Origin: Hungatella effluvii
Lineage (GTDB): Bacteria; Bacillota; Clostridia; Lachnospirales; Lachnospiraceae
Reading direction: 5' to 3'
Length of the DNA: 64,000 bases
NCBI RefSeq assembly: GCF_003201875.1
Contig: NZ_QJKD01000007.1
Span: 196,992-260,991, forward strand
In this document: piece by piece, positions 9,168 to 16,885 of the stretch
Layout of the letters: each line of letters begins with the position of its first letter
How positions within the stretch are numbered: the first letter of the stretch is position 1
Position numbers and translations under genes: made by a program
The notes under the pieces: model-generated
What the model saw: only the letters and a program-made list of their open reading frames with translations
What the model was told of the DNA's origin: nothing
The model's database searches: none

Positions 9168-11438
9168 TTACCATGAAAACAACGGCGTCTTCCCGTCAAT
9201 GGCGATCCAGCTGATACTGTGTTTTTTCACGTGAAGAAGGCTGCAAATCAGGTCGATCTGATTATACTTTACGACACTGTTCGAGTGAGTCCCCACCCAG
9301 TAGGTTTTTCCGTCGCTTCCCGTCACTTCAACTGACCTTCTCAGATAACCGTAGCCCTCTTCCGCTCTGGCGCGGTCATCCGTGAACCAGTCTGTGCCGT
9401 TCGTCAGGATCTCCTCCTCATGGCCGGGATAGTTGTCGAGGACGTACTGAACCGTCTTCACCATGGCATGGGCGGTGCTGTTGACCCGTTCGGCCGGCCC
9501 GTTGTTTAATTTGATAAATTTGGCCTTGCCGCCGCCCGGCGCTTTCTGCGCCTGTGTGTCTGGCTCCGCGGATGGCCGCCGGTCTCCGGCAGCAGCCTCA
9601 CGGTAGCTTACGAGGTCGATCTTCTCGTCATCCTCCAGGCTGTTGTTTACGATCTGTGCAAATCTGCTAACGTCTGCCACGTTCCTGGTCAGTAAGTAGA
9701 GCTCATCCTTTTTAAACGTATTGGAATCCAGAACCGGATAGTTACCTGACAGCTGTGCCGCAGCGCCGCACAGTTCGGCGAAGAGTTCCATCATGTCTTT
9801 TAATTTGTCCCGAATCAGTTCAAAACAGTCTGTGAACTGGGAGTAATCGCTGCGGTATCCATTAAAGAGCTGGACCATATATGTGGTGAAATACCATTTC
9901 CCGTTTTGCAGTACAGCTGCCGCTGCCGGATTGTCCGTAATGATTTTCTTTACATTTTTTCCATAAAAATCGGCCACTCTGACTGCAAAATACACGGCGC
10001 CGTAGTACTTCTCAAAAATCTCCGCTTCCTGTTCATCCTCTGCCTCCAGCCATTCGGGTACGAATATCGTTTTATCCTGAAAACTGTATTCTCCGCCGGT
10101 GTCATTTCGGGAACTCAACAGGACATTGGTGCCCTTGCTGCGGGCGTCCCCCGGGTACCCTGCGCAGGCCTTCCGGGCTCTCGCAAAATCGACGAGGTCG
10201 ACGGTGCGCCTGGCGATATTTCCTTCCCCGCGCTTCACCAGCCTGAAATACCTTTTGCCGTTCATCTGCTCCCGCTCCAGAAATGCGGCCAGCTTCACCA
10301 CAAATGGCGATGCGAAGGCGATATCCTCCGCCTTAATGGGCTTCTGCCGGTTTAGGGCCACGCTGATCTCATTCACCTCCCGGGTCGAATCCGATTCCGA
10401 CTCGGCGGCCTGCGCAGAGTGTGGAATATGTATGATGCGCAGCAGTACCTTGGCGTTCTTCGACTGCCTGATCTTTTCCTCCAGCTTTGCCGCTTCCTCT
10501 GTTTCCCCTTTATTTTTGCATTCCTTTAAATCATATTCCATCTCATAAAGGCACTGGGCGGATGCGGTGATGGTCTGGGCTCCGTTGATGACGGAGAAAT
10601 GAAGGTCACCATATTCGGATATGTGTTCCAGAAGGACCTCCTCCACACGGTCCAGTCTAAAATCGGGCCGTTCTACCAGAATGGTAATACCGTTATTCTT
10701 AAACCAGAACTCGCCGGGACTGTTTCTTAACGTATCTTTGATCGCGCGGTCAACGCCCAGCTGTTCGTTTAAACCGTACCGGACATTGCGCTTAAACAGC
10801 TTGTCGCCGATTCTGTTATAGATATCAATCAGCTGGTACAGGTGGACAGAAGTCACATATCCCCGGTTAGAACCTTCCGCCTCGTCCTTATTTTCCCAGT
10901 TGATATGGCATTTCATAGGGGGCATCTGGATAAACTCAAACCGGTTTACATTGGTCAGCTTGATGTCCTGCTCATTGTAGCTGTTGTCGAGAATATAGAG
11001 AAAATTTACAGTACCTTTCCAGGCCTTCATCTCTTTCCGGATATTTTTCTTCATGGTCTTACCTTCCGCCGAAAGAAAAAGTCTTTCGAGGAAAACCCGG
11101 CTTTTCATGTTGTCTACGATGCAGATGACATAGATATTCTTTTCCGCCGATTCCGGCATATTTGCCAGGCGGCAGGCTTCCTCCTCCAGAGCCGCCAACA
11201 GGCTGCCGCTGTCCTCTGTAAATTTCAGAAACAGAAAATTCTCACTGCTGTCAATGCCCATCTGTACAGAACTGCAGATTTCCCATTTTTCCGCCCGGAC
11301 CAGGAGATTCAGCGCCTTTTGAGCCTCTTCGCTGTCCCACCAGGTCTCGTCGCAGTCGATATCACGGTTGCTCAAAATATTTCTGATATACTCTTTATAG
11401 TTTTCGATTCTCCTGGCTCTCATCCGATTTTCGCTCAT
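9168..11438 (-). CDS. AIPR-family protein (abortive-infection type)
   Basis: A 756-residue protein carrying the AIPR signature in its middle third: FWFKNNGITILVE near residue 235 and VINGAQTITASAQ about 40 residues later, followed by a helical stretch with EVNEISVALNRQKPIKAEDI. This family is associated with abortive infection and phage resistance. No membrane helix or signal is seen, so it should be cytosolic. The N-terminal 200 and C-terminal 250 residues match nothing I recognise. The ATG at 11438 has an AAAGGAC site 8 bases upstream and lies 44 bases inside the preceding FRG-domain gene, so the two are coupled. Biochemical activity is unknown. Confidence 0.85.
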   Translation of the reverse strand: MSENRMRARRIENYKEYIRNILSNRDIDCDETWWDSEEAQKALNLLVRAEKWEICSSVQMGIDSSENFLFLKFTEDSGSLLAALEEEACRLANMPESAEKNIYVICIVDNMKSRVFLERLFLSAEGKTMKKNIRKEMKAWKGTVNFLYILDNSYNEQDIKLTNVNRFEFIQMPPMKCHINWENKDEAEGSNRGYVTSVHLYQLIDIYNRIGDKLFKRNVRYGLNEQLGVDRAIKDTLRNSPGEFWFKNNGITILVERPDFRLDRVEEVLLEHISEYGDLHFSVINGAQTITASAQCLYEMEYDLKECKNKGETEEAAKLEEKIRQSKNAKVLLRIIHIPHSAQAAESESDSTREVNEISVALNRQKPIKAEDIAFASPFVVKLAAFLEREQMNGKRYFRLVKRGEGNIARRTVDLVDFARARKACAGYPGDARSKGTNVLLSSRNDTGGEYSFQDKTIFVPEWLEAEDEQEAEIFEKYYGAVYFAVRVADFYGKNVKKIITDNPAAAAVLQNGKWYFTTYMVQLFNGYRSDYSQFTDCFELIRDKLKDMMELFAELCGAAAQLSGNYPVLDSNTFKKDELYLLTRNVADVSRFAQIVNNSLEDDEKIDLVSYREAAAGDRRPSAEPDTQAQKAPGGGKAKFIKLNNGPAERVNSTAHAMVKTVQYVLDNYPGHEEEILTNGTDWFTDDRARAEEGYGYLRRSVEVTGSDGKTYWVGTHSNSVVKYNQIDLICSLLHVKKHSISWIAIDGKTPLFSW

Positions 11439-12588
11439 TGTCTTTTGTCCTTTCCATACTGATTAGCAGCTGGCTCCCTGAGAATTTATGAACGCCATGC
11501 TGATTTAGCTCTTTGGAAAATTCCAGAATTAACTGGTTGTAACGGTTTACGATAGTATTCAGTTCTTCTTCTGTCAGGTAGTTCTTCTGTATGGCCTCTT
11601 CCAGGTTCTGGGTAAAGTCCAGCAGGCCGATCCGGTAGCTGTTAATCATATTTTCCACGTAGACCAGAATCCCGTCTGTATCCAAATCCTTCCGGTTATC
11701 CAGGATGTAGTCAAAATAGTAATCCAGCTCCTTCTCCAGCATTCTGACGGCATACTTAAGCTCGTTGCCGCAGCAGAACTTCTCCGTGTTCAGTTTCCGG
11801 CTCTTATTGCTGATCTCATCTACCAGATTCACAATCTCCGGATAGATACTCCCGGTATGAATGCCGAAAAATTCCTTTAATTCTTTTCGGATCAGCGGTT
11901 TGGCCTCCTTCGGAATCCGGATGCCATACGTCATCCACGCGGGTAAGTCCGCAGCATCATTGCCCTGGAACAGAATGAAGGCGCCCTGCTGTGCCACGAT
12001 CCGGTTATTCAGCTTTGTGTGGTCAATAAATTTATGGTTTTTCTCAAAGATAATCTTATCCCGGTGCCACTGCCTGTCCCGGTTAATGATGGCGTCGTAA
12101 TTGGCATTGGTATTCTCCGCGCTGGGACTGAAGATCTCATCGATGAAAAATACGAACACCATCCCATCCTCGTGATCCAGCGAATCAACATCCTTGCGGT
12201 AGTACGGCGTGACTGCAAAATACAGGGCCGTCAGGCAGTTATAGGACACATCCAGAAGGCGGCTGGGAAATTCTCCGTGCTGGGCGTCGATGGCGTTGTC
12301 CAGATACCGCTTCTCGCCCGTCAGCCTGTTCTGTCTCATGGCGTCAAAGAGACTCTTCTCAAAGAAAGGATTGCCATCCATGACGCCCCTACGGAAAATG
12401 TTGGCGCGGCAGGAGGTGGTATAAATCTGGGGCTCGCCCCGGTAAACGTAACTGTAATTTTCACCTTTACGGGATTCCATGTATTCTTTTATCTTGGAAA
12501 TATAATCGGATACATTTTCAATGGGTTTTTCTGAGATTTCTTTGACTCTTTTATCTTTGGGAAGAACATAAGCGCTGTTTTCGTTCAA
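11395..12588 (-). CDS. FRG-domain protein, partner of the AIPR gene
   Basis: A 397-residue protein with an FRG domain near its N terminus: YVYRGEPQIYTTSCRANIFR at about residues 47-66, followed further on by GEFPSRLLDVSYNCLTALYF, the second conserved block of the family. FRG proteins are predicted to act on nucleotides or nucleic acids and recur in defence loci. The start is TTG at 12588, supported by a GAGGG site about 7 bases upstream; the next in-frame ATG would remove the beginning of the domain. The 3' end overlaps the AIPR gene by 44 bases in another frame. The pair is oriented against both neighbours and has its own promoter. Confidence 0.82.
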   Translation of the reverse strand: MNENSAYVLPKDKRVKEISEKPIENVSDYISKIKEYMESRKGENYSYVYRGEPQIYTTSCRANIFRRGVMDGNPFFEKSLFDAMRQNRLTGEKRYLDNAIDAQHGEFPSRLLDVSYNCLTALYFAVTPYYRKDVDSLDHEDGMVFVFFIDEIFSPSAENTNANYDAIINRDRQWHRDKIIFEKNHKFIDHTKLNNRIVAQQGAFILFQGNDAADLPAWMTYGIRIPKEAKPLIRKELKEFFGIHTGSIYPEIVNLVDEISNKSRKLNTEKFCCGNELKYAVRMLEKELDYYFDYILDNRKDLDTDGILVYVENMINSYRIGLLDFTQNLEEAIQKNYLTEEELNTIVNRYNQLILEFSKELNQHGVHKFSGSQLLISMERTKDNERKSDESQENRKL

Positions 12589-12653
12589 TTGCTTTCCCTC
12601 TCTTTCGATATAGATTCCCCTGCTGGCTGGGCCAGGAAAATCATGATGGTTTT

Positions 12654-12682
12654 ATTATAGCTTATACGGAAGAGGCATTCAA
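12654..12682 (-). promoter_or_regulatory. Promoter of the FRG-AIPR operon
   Basis: Reading the minus strand, TTGAAT (12682-12677), a 17-nt spacer and a perfect TATAAT (12659-12654) lie about 65 bases upstream of the TTG start. This near-consensus promoter suggests constitutive sigma-A transcription. Confidence 0.8.
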
Positions 12683-12794
12683 CGGGGAATCGGCGTAAGT
12701 TTGGTGAAATATGGCATGAAAAAGATGAAAAAAAGCCATAGTAATAGCAGGCGCGTAAGAAAAGTAAAAGCGAAACAGAAAAAGAGGAACGAAA

Positions 12795-14939
12795 ATGAAG
12801 AAAAGAATACTTGGTTGTCTTACAATGTTATGTGTAATCTCGGTGATACTAACCGGCTGCAGAAATCAAAGACAAGGAGCCGAGGATCTACAGAACCGGG
12901 AATCCTCCTCCCTGGCTATGGCGGAGGAAAATGCCATGAACCGGGAAGTGGGGGCGCAGGATTCAGGAGACCCACAGGGGACAGGAGGTTCGCAGGATTC
13001 AGAAGACGCGGTCAGAACCGCTGGAAAGGCGGAAGCGGGCAATGTAAGGGCGGAAGACGATTATTACAATTATGTAAACCAAAAAATCCTTGCAGAAATG
13101 CAGATCCCTGCGGATTCTGGAAACTGGAGTTATTTTTACGAATTGGGACAGAAGTCTTATGATAATTTAAGTGATCTGCTTAATGAAATTATCAATCAGA
13201 GAGAGCAGTTTGCCGAAGGGTCACCGGAACAAAAAATAGCCAGTCTATATCTGACTGCAATTGATATGGAGGGGAGAAGAAAAGCAGGATTTGGTGCGCT
13301 GCAGCCTTATCTTGACAGCATCCGCAATGCGGCTGATATTCAGGAATATATAGAAGCGATCGGGACTATAAACAATGAACTGGGATTCTCCAGTCTCATT
13401 GCTCCGACTTATTATGAGGATATGAAAGATTCCCAGAATTATGGCTGTTATCTGGGGAGCGCCGACTTAGGGCCGGGAAAAGAGACGCTGGAAGATGGTA
13501 CACAGTCGGTTATATTGGAAGCATACAGGAAATATATAAAAAATATAATGGAATCCACAGGAATCAGCGAAAAAGAGGCGGAAAGAGCTGCTTCATCCAT
13601 TTATAAGTTTCAGACTGATTTAGCGTCTGCAACGCTTCCGCTGTCTGACCAGAATAACCCTGAAAAAACGTATAATCCCCAATCGCTGAAGGAACTCAGC
13701 GCCCTATACTCCAATATTGATATAAAAGCATATTTAAAAGCGGCCGGGGCGGCCGGTTTTAATTCCTGGGTGGTAAATGATCCGGGACAGGCAAAAAAGG
13801 TGAACAGCTATCTGACAGAAGGTCATCTGCCGCTGTTAAAGAATTACTCCATTTTCTGTCTGATTAAAGACTTCAGCCCTTGCCTGACACCGGAAATACG
13901 GGACAGCACCATAGCATGGAGTAATGCTCAAAAGGGAATTCAGGGAAAGAAAACGGATAAAAAGCTGGCAGGAGAGCTTGTTCAGAATACATTTGGATTT
14001 GAGTTCGGCAGGCTTTATGTAGAAAAGCATTTTTCGGAAGAAGATAAGAAGAATGTCGAAACGCTGGTCCATCAGATTCTGGCCGCCTACGAAGATCGTA
14101 TAAACGGATTGGATTGGATGGGAGAAGCGACAAAAGAAAAGGCAATTCGAAAACTGGAGCATATGACCCTCAAAATTGGTTATCCGGATCACTGGCCGGA
14201 CTACTATAAAAACGCAGTCATTCTTCCGGAAGGGCAGGGCAGTCTGGTTGACAATATGGTAAATGTATACCGATCGCTCAGATCCTACGAAAAAGAAGAA
14301 ATAAAGAAACCGGTTGACCGGACCCAATGGGGAATGACGCCTCAGACTGTCAACGCATATTACAATCCTCTGAATAACGAAATTGTCTTTCCGGCCGCGA
14401 TCCTGCAGCCTCCCTTCTATGATCCAAATGCAGACGATGCTTCAAATTTAGGCGGGATTGGGATGGTGATTGCCCATGAAATCAGCCATGCGTTTGATTC
14501 CTCCGGCGCCCGCTATGATGAAAATGGAAATTATAATATGTGGTGGACAGAGGACGATTTAAAGAAATTCCAGGATCTGACTCTTAAGGTAGCGGCGTAC
14601 TATGACGGCCAGGAGGCTGTGAAAGGGCGTTATGTAAATGGCCGCCAGACGTTAAACGAGAATATTGCCGATTTAGGCGCCCTTGCCTGTGTCACCTCGA
14701 TTGCCGGAGATGATACGGAAGCCCTGAATTCTCTTTTCACGCAGTATGCCCGCATCTGGGCGTCAAAATATACAGAGGAAAGCATGATCCACAGGCTTAA
14801 TACGGACGTTCATTCTCCGGCAAAAGTGAGAGTAAATGCGGTCTTAAGTTCCACAGAGGCTTTCTATAAGGTCTACCCGGATTTAAAAGAGGGCGACGGC
14901 ATGTATGTGACGCCGGAAAAGAGGGTGAAGATCTGGTGA
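12795..14939 (+). CDS. M13-family zinc metallopeptidase lipoprotein (PepO/neprilysin type)
   Basis: A 714-residue zinc peptidase. The N terminus is a lipoprotein signal with lipobox LTGC (Cys about residue 22), followed by a low-complexity, Gln/Gly/Glu-rich linker to about residue 80, so the enzyme is tethered outside the membrane. The catalytic domain has HEISH (H561, E562, H565) and NENIADLGAL with the third ligand E622, and the M13 substrate motif NAYYNPLNNEIVFP. The protein ends in a tryptophan, as members of this family do. The length is family-typical. AAAAGAGGAAC precedes the ATG. It stands alone between the defence-like pair and queT and likely degrades extracellular peptides. Confidence 0.95.
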   Translation: MKKRILGCLTMLCVISVILTGCRNQRQGAEDLQNRESSSLAMAEENAMNREVGAQDSGDPQGTGGSQDSEDAVRTAGKAEAGNVRAEDDYYNYVNQKILAEMQIPADSGNWSYFYELGQKSYDNLSDLLNEIINQREQFAEGSPEQKIASLYLTAIDMEGRRKAGFGALQPYLDSIRNAADIQEYIEAIGTINNELGFSSLIAPTYYEDMKDSQNYGCYLGSADLGPGKETLEDGTQSVILEAYRKYIKNIMESTGISEKEAERAASSIYKFQTDLASATLPLSDQNNPEKTYNPQSLKELSALYSNIDIKAYLKAAGAAGFNSWVVNDPGQAKKVNSYLTEGHLPLLKNYSIFCLIKDFSPCLTPEIRDSTIAWSNAQKGIQGKKTDKKLAGELVQNTFGFEFGRLYVEKHFSEEDKKNVETLVHQILAAYEDRINGLDWMGEATKEKAIRKLEHMTLKIGYPDHWPDYYKNAVILPEGQGSLVDNMVNVYRSLRSYEKEEIKKPVDRTQWGMTPQTVNAYYNPLNNEIVFPAAILQPPFYDPNADDASNLGGIGMVIAHEISHAFDSSGARYDENGNYNMWWTEDDLKKFQDLTLKVAAYYDGQEAVKGRYVNGRQTLNENIADLGALACVTSIAGDDTEALNSLFTQYARIWASKYTEESMIHRLNTDVHSPAKVRVNAVLSSTEAFYKVYPDLKEGDGMYVTPEKRVKIW

Positions 14940-14940
14940 T

Positions 14941-14967
14941 GCGGGTTGGGGGGAAGCCAGCCCGTTT
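14941..14967 (+). terminator. Possible terminator of the M13 peptidase gene
   Basis: CGGGTTGG pairs with CCAGCCCG (one G-T pair) just after the stop codon and is followed by TTTGTT. The T tract is weak. Confidence 0.45.
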
Positions 14968-15080
14968 GTTGAGTCGTTGAGCGGAATCACCTGATTAATT
15001 TGTTGGGGGATGCTGGACGACTAGAGCGACTGAAAACGCGGTGGTGAACGAGAGAGCAATTGTTTAGGGATAGGGGGAAC

Positions 15081-15164
15081 GTAAACCATTTGTGTAAAGT
15101 AAACTATTTGTGTAAAGTAAACAATTCACGTAAAGTAAACAATTTGTATAAAGTAAACGATTAG
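15081..15164 (+). repeat. Five GTAAAC boxes at exact 18-bp spacing
   Basis: GTAAAC recurs at 15081, 15099, 15117, 15135 and 15153, each followed by a variable 12-mer such as TATTTGTGTAAA. The unit is an 18-bp A-rich tandem repeat in the gap between the peptidase gene and the queT promoter. The remaining gap (14968-15080 and 15165-15299) shows no coding signal. Confidence 0.9.
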
Positions 15165-15299
15165 TTGACAAAACAGACTTATTAAAGACTGAATTTTTAA
15201 TGCAGTAGCTATTGAGTGATAAGATGGCCTTTACAATGGAAGCAAAATATGTAGTATAGTATTAATGTATAAAGAAACAGCAACCTCATTTGGAACGGC

Positions 15300-15328
15300 T
15301 TGCTTTTACCCTGTTTTTGTGCTATAGT
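15300..15328 (+). promoter_or_regulatory. Promoter of queT
   Basis: TTGCTT at 15300-15305, a 17-nt spacer and TATAGT at 15323-15328. The predicted transcript starts about 40 bases upstream of the riboswitch aptamer. Confidence 0.65.
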
Positions 15329-15375
15329 AGGAAAGCTGATTTTCCCCTGAAAACAGGCAAAAACGGCAAATATAT

Positions 15376-15418
15376 GGTGTGTTCGAGACCTTCCACACCT
15401 AAAACAAAACTAAAGGAG
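15376..15418 (+). promoter_or_regulatory. preQ1-I riboswitch controlling queT
   Basis: A compact aptamer with a P1 stem GGTGT (15376-15380) / ACACC (15395-15399), a 14-nt loop GTTCGAGACCTTCC matching the family pattern GTTC-N-AG...CC, and an A-rich 3' tail ending in AAAACTAA that joins the pseudoknot. The tail runs directly into the AGGAG ribosome site, so control is probably at translation: preQ1 binding would hide the site. Its position just ahead of a QueT-family transporter gene is typical. Confidence 0.85.
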
Positions 15419-15426
15419 AAATGAAT

Positions 15427-15930
15427 ATGTTACAAAAATCTTCAAGCAGAACCTATTTTATGGTTTATGCGGCGGCGATTGCTGCCATCTACACCGTACT
15501 TACGATGGTATTTGCACCGATCAGTTTCGGTCCTATCCAATTCCGAATTTCGGAAGCGCTCTGTATCCTGCCATTTTTTACACCGGCCGCAGTCCCGGGG
15601 CTGTTTATCGGATGCCTGCTGTCCAATTTATTGTGTGGCGCCGCAGCATTGGATATCATTTTTGGGAGTCTGGCTACGCTCATTGGGGCCTTGGGTTCCT
15701 GGATGCTCCGCAAAAACAAGTGGGCGGTCTGCCTTCCACCGATCCTGGCAAACACAATTGTTATTCCATGGGTGTTACGTTTTGCGTATGGCTCGGAGGA
15801 TATGATTTTGTATGCAATGGTAACTGTAGGTATTGGTGAGATTCTGGCGATCGGTGTTCTGGGAAATCTTTTAATGGGAGTTCTTTATAAATACAGACAG
15901 ATTATGTTTGGCAAGAAAAATCTTGCGTAA
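15427..15930 (+). CDS. queT: QueT-family queuosine precursor (preQ1) ECF transporter S component
   Basis: A 167-residue integral membrane protein with five or six hydrophobic segments and the family motifs FGPIQFRISEAL and PGLFIGCLLSNL. QueT is the substrate-binding subunit that, with a shared energy-coupling module encoded elsewhere, takes up a queuosine precursor for tRNA modification. I choose the ATG at 15427 because the AGGAG at 15414-15418 is 8 bases away; the ATG at 15421 would be only 2 bases from it. It is under the preQ1 riboswitch just upstream, which supports the assignment independently of the protein sequence. Confidence 0.9.
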   Translation: MLQKSSSRTYFMVYAAAIAAIYTVLTMVFAPISFGPIQFRISEALCILPFFTPAAVPGLFIGCLLSNLLCGAAALDIIFGSLATLIGALGSWMLRKNKWAVCLPPILANTIVIPWVLRFAYGSEDMILYAMVTVGIGEILAIGVLGNLLMGVLYKYRQIMFGKKNLA

Positions 15931-16044
15931 TGAATTCTGAAACAGGCCTAAAAGATCGAACTTAGAAAGAAAAACATTGTAGAATTTTCAGAGAATATAG
16001 GAGAAAAGCAAGTTAGAAAATAGAATTTAAGAGCTTAAATTATG

Positions 16045-16124
16045 AAATACAGCATACTGGAGGAATACCCTTGCCTGATAAACAGATAAGAGGTAAAGGG
16101 GGAATCCAGTAGGCTGTATTTTTA
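16045..16124 (+). terminator. Long imperfect hairpin terminator after queT
   Basis: AAATACAGCATACTGGA near 16045-16061 is complementary, with one mismatch, to TCCAGTAGGCTGTATTTTT ending near 16122. Inner bases (ACCCTT / AAGGGG region) extend the stem. It lies 115 bases beyond queT. The rest of 15931-16322 is AT-rich with no gene that I can see. Confidence 0.65.
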
Positions 16125-16322
16125 ATTAGTTTCTTCTATATAATTGGTATTATAAGAACTGAGTTTTTAAAGTTAAATAATATTTGGAAAAGTGTCAAAA
16201 AAATGATACAGCAAACACCGGATAGTTTTAAATAAGAGTATGAAACTATATTATTATAAAATAACAATACATATTTTTAATTAATCGTAATGCGAATAGC
16301 ATTGAACAAAGATTTCGTTCCA

Positions 16323-16676
16323 TTAGCGTTCATCACAAGCCTTCATAAATAATTTTAACAGATCCAATGCATATCTTTTTTTCTTGATGCTGCAATTTCC
16401 CAGAATTTCAATGACTGCCTGCTGTTCCACATCCAGGTCGGTGAATTCGCTGGTATCCTCATTATTTCCGTAGATTAAGTAATCCAGCGAAATATTGAGA
16501 CAGGATGCAATGCTAAGCATTGTGTCAATGGACATACCACAGGTTCCGCGTTCAATATCCTGGCAGTATTTATAAGCACGACCGATTTTTTCCGCAAGCT
16601 CTTCCTGTGTTAATCCCATAATCATCCGTCTGTTTCTGATCCGTTCCCCTGCTGCAATTCGATTATATCCCGCCAA
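16323..16676 (-). CDS. XRE-family helix-turn-helix regulator
   Basis: A 117-residue protein with a Cro/CI-type helix-turn-helix at about residues 10-65 (RIRNRRMIMGLTQEELAEKI, then YCQDIERGTCGMSIDTMLSI). The C-terminal 50 residues are helical. It begins at a TTG with GAGG 8 bases upstream; no in-frame ATG precedes the domain. It is transcribed away from the polysaccharide operon whose promoter is 60-90 bases upstream of it, which makes it the natural candidate to regulate that operon and itself from the shared 209-bp gap. No ligand-binding domain is present. Confidence 0.88.
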   Translation of the reverse strand: MAGYNRIAAGERIRNRRMIMGLTQEELAEKIGRAYKYCQDIERGTCGMSIDTMLSIASCLNISLDYLIYGNNEDTSEFTDLDVEQQAVIEILGNCSIKKKRYALDLLKLFMKACDER

Positions 16677-16736
16677 TTCATAAGCCTCACTTTCCAGAAA
16701 TTACCGTACATAAAATTATTATATGGTTCATTAAGG

Positions 16737-16764
16737 TTGACAACACCTGTTTTGAGGGTATAAT
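16737..16764 (+). promoter_or_regulatory. Strong promoter of the plus-strand polysaccharide operon
   Basis: A perfect TTGACA (16737-16742), a 16-nt spacer and a perfect TATAAT (16759-16764). It is about 120 bases upstream of the sugar transferase start, leaving a long leader, and shares the gap with the divergent XRE gene. Confidence 0.85.
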
Positions 16765-16790
16765 GATAGTAAGTTTTAAACGTATATTAT

Positions 16791-16864
16791 GCACCTGTTT
16801 CTAACGCGAACAGATGATGAGGTGCCAAAAATCGACATACTGTCGAAAAATGATCATACGGCAC
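16791..16864 (+). promoter_or_regulatory. Structured 5' leader with mutually exclusive hairpins
   Basis: In the untranslated leader, GCACCT (16791-16796) can pair with AGGTGC (16820-16825). The overlapping GTGCC (16822-16826) can instead pair with GGCAC (16860-16864), enclosing a stable TCGACA-TAC-TGTCGA hairpin (16832-16846). The two outer stems share bases 16822-16825 and cannot form together, the arrangement of an RNA switch or antitermination site. No intrinsic terminator is apparent in it. Function is inferred. Confidence 0.5.
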
Positions 16865-16885
16865 TAAAAAGGGTGAGGATGAAAA

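Noticed and set aside
12701..13162. 153-codon frame overlapping the start of the M13 gene
   Set aside because: It is in another frame over a clear lipoprotein signal with a good ribosome site; the M13 product is full length with catalytic motifs.
15081..15164. Possible CRISPR array
   Set aside because: Units are 18 bp with a 6-bp conserved core and no unique spacers of 30-40 bp; no cas genes are near. It is a simple tandem repeat.
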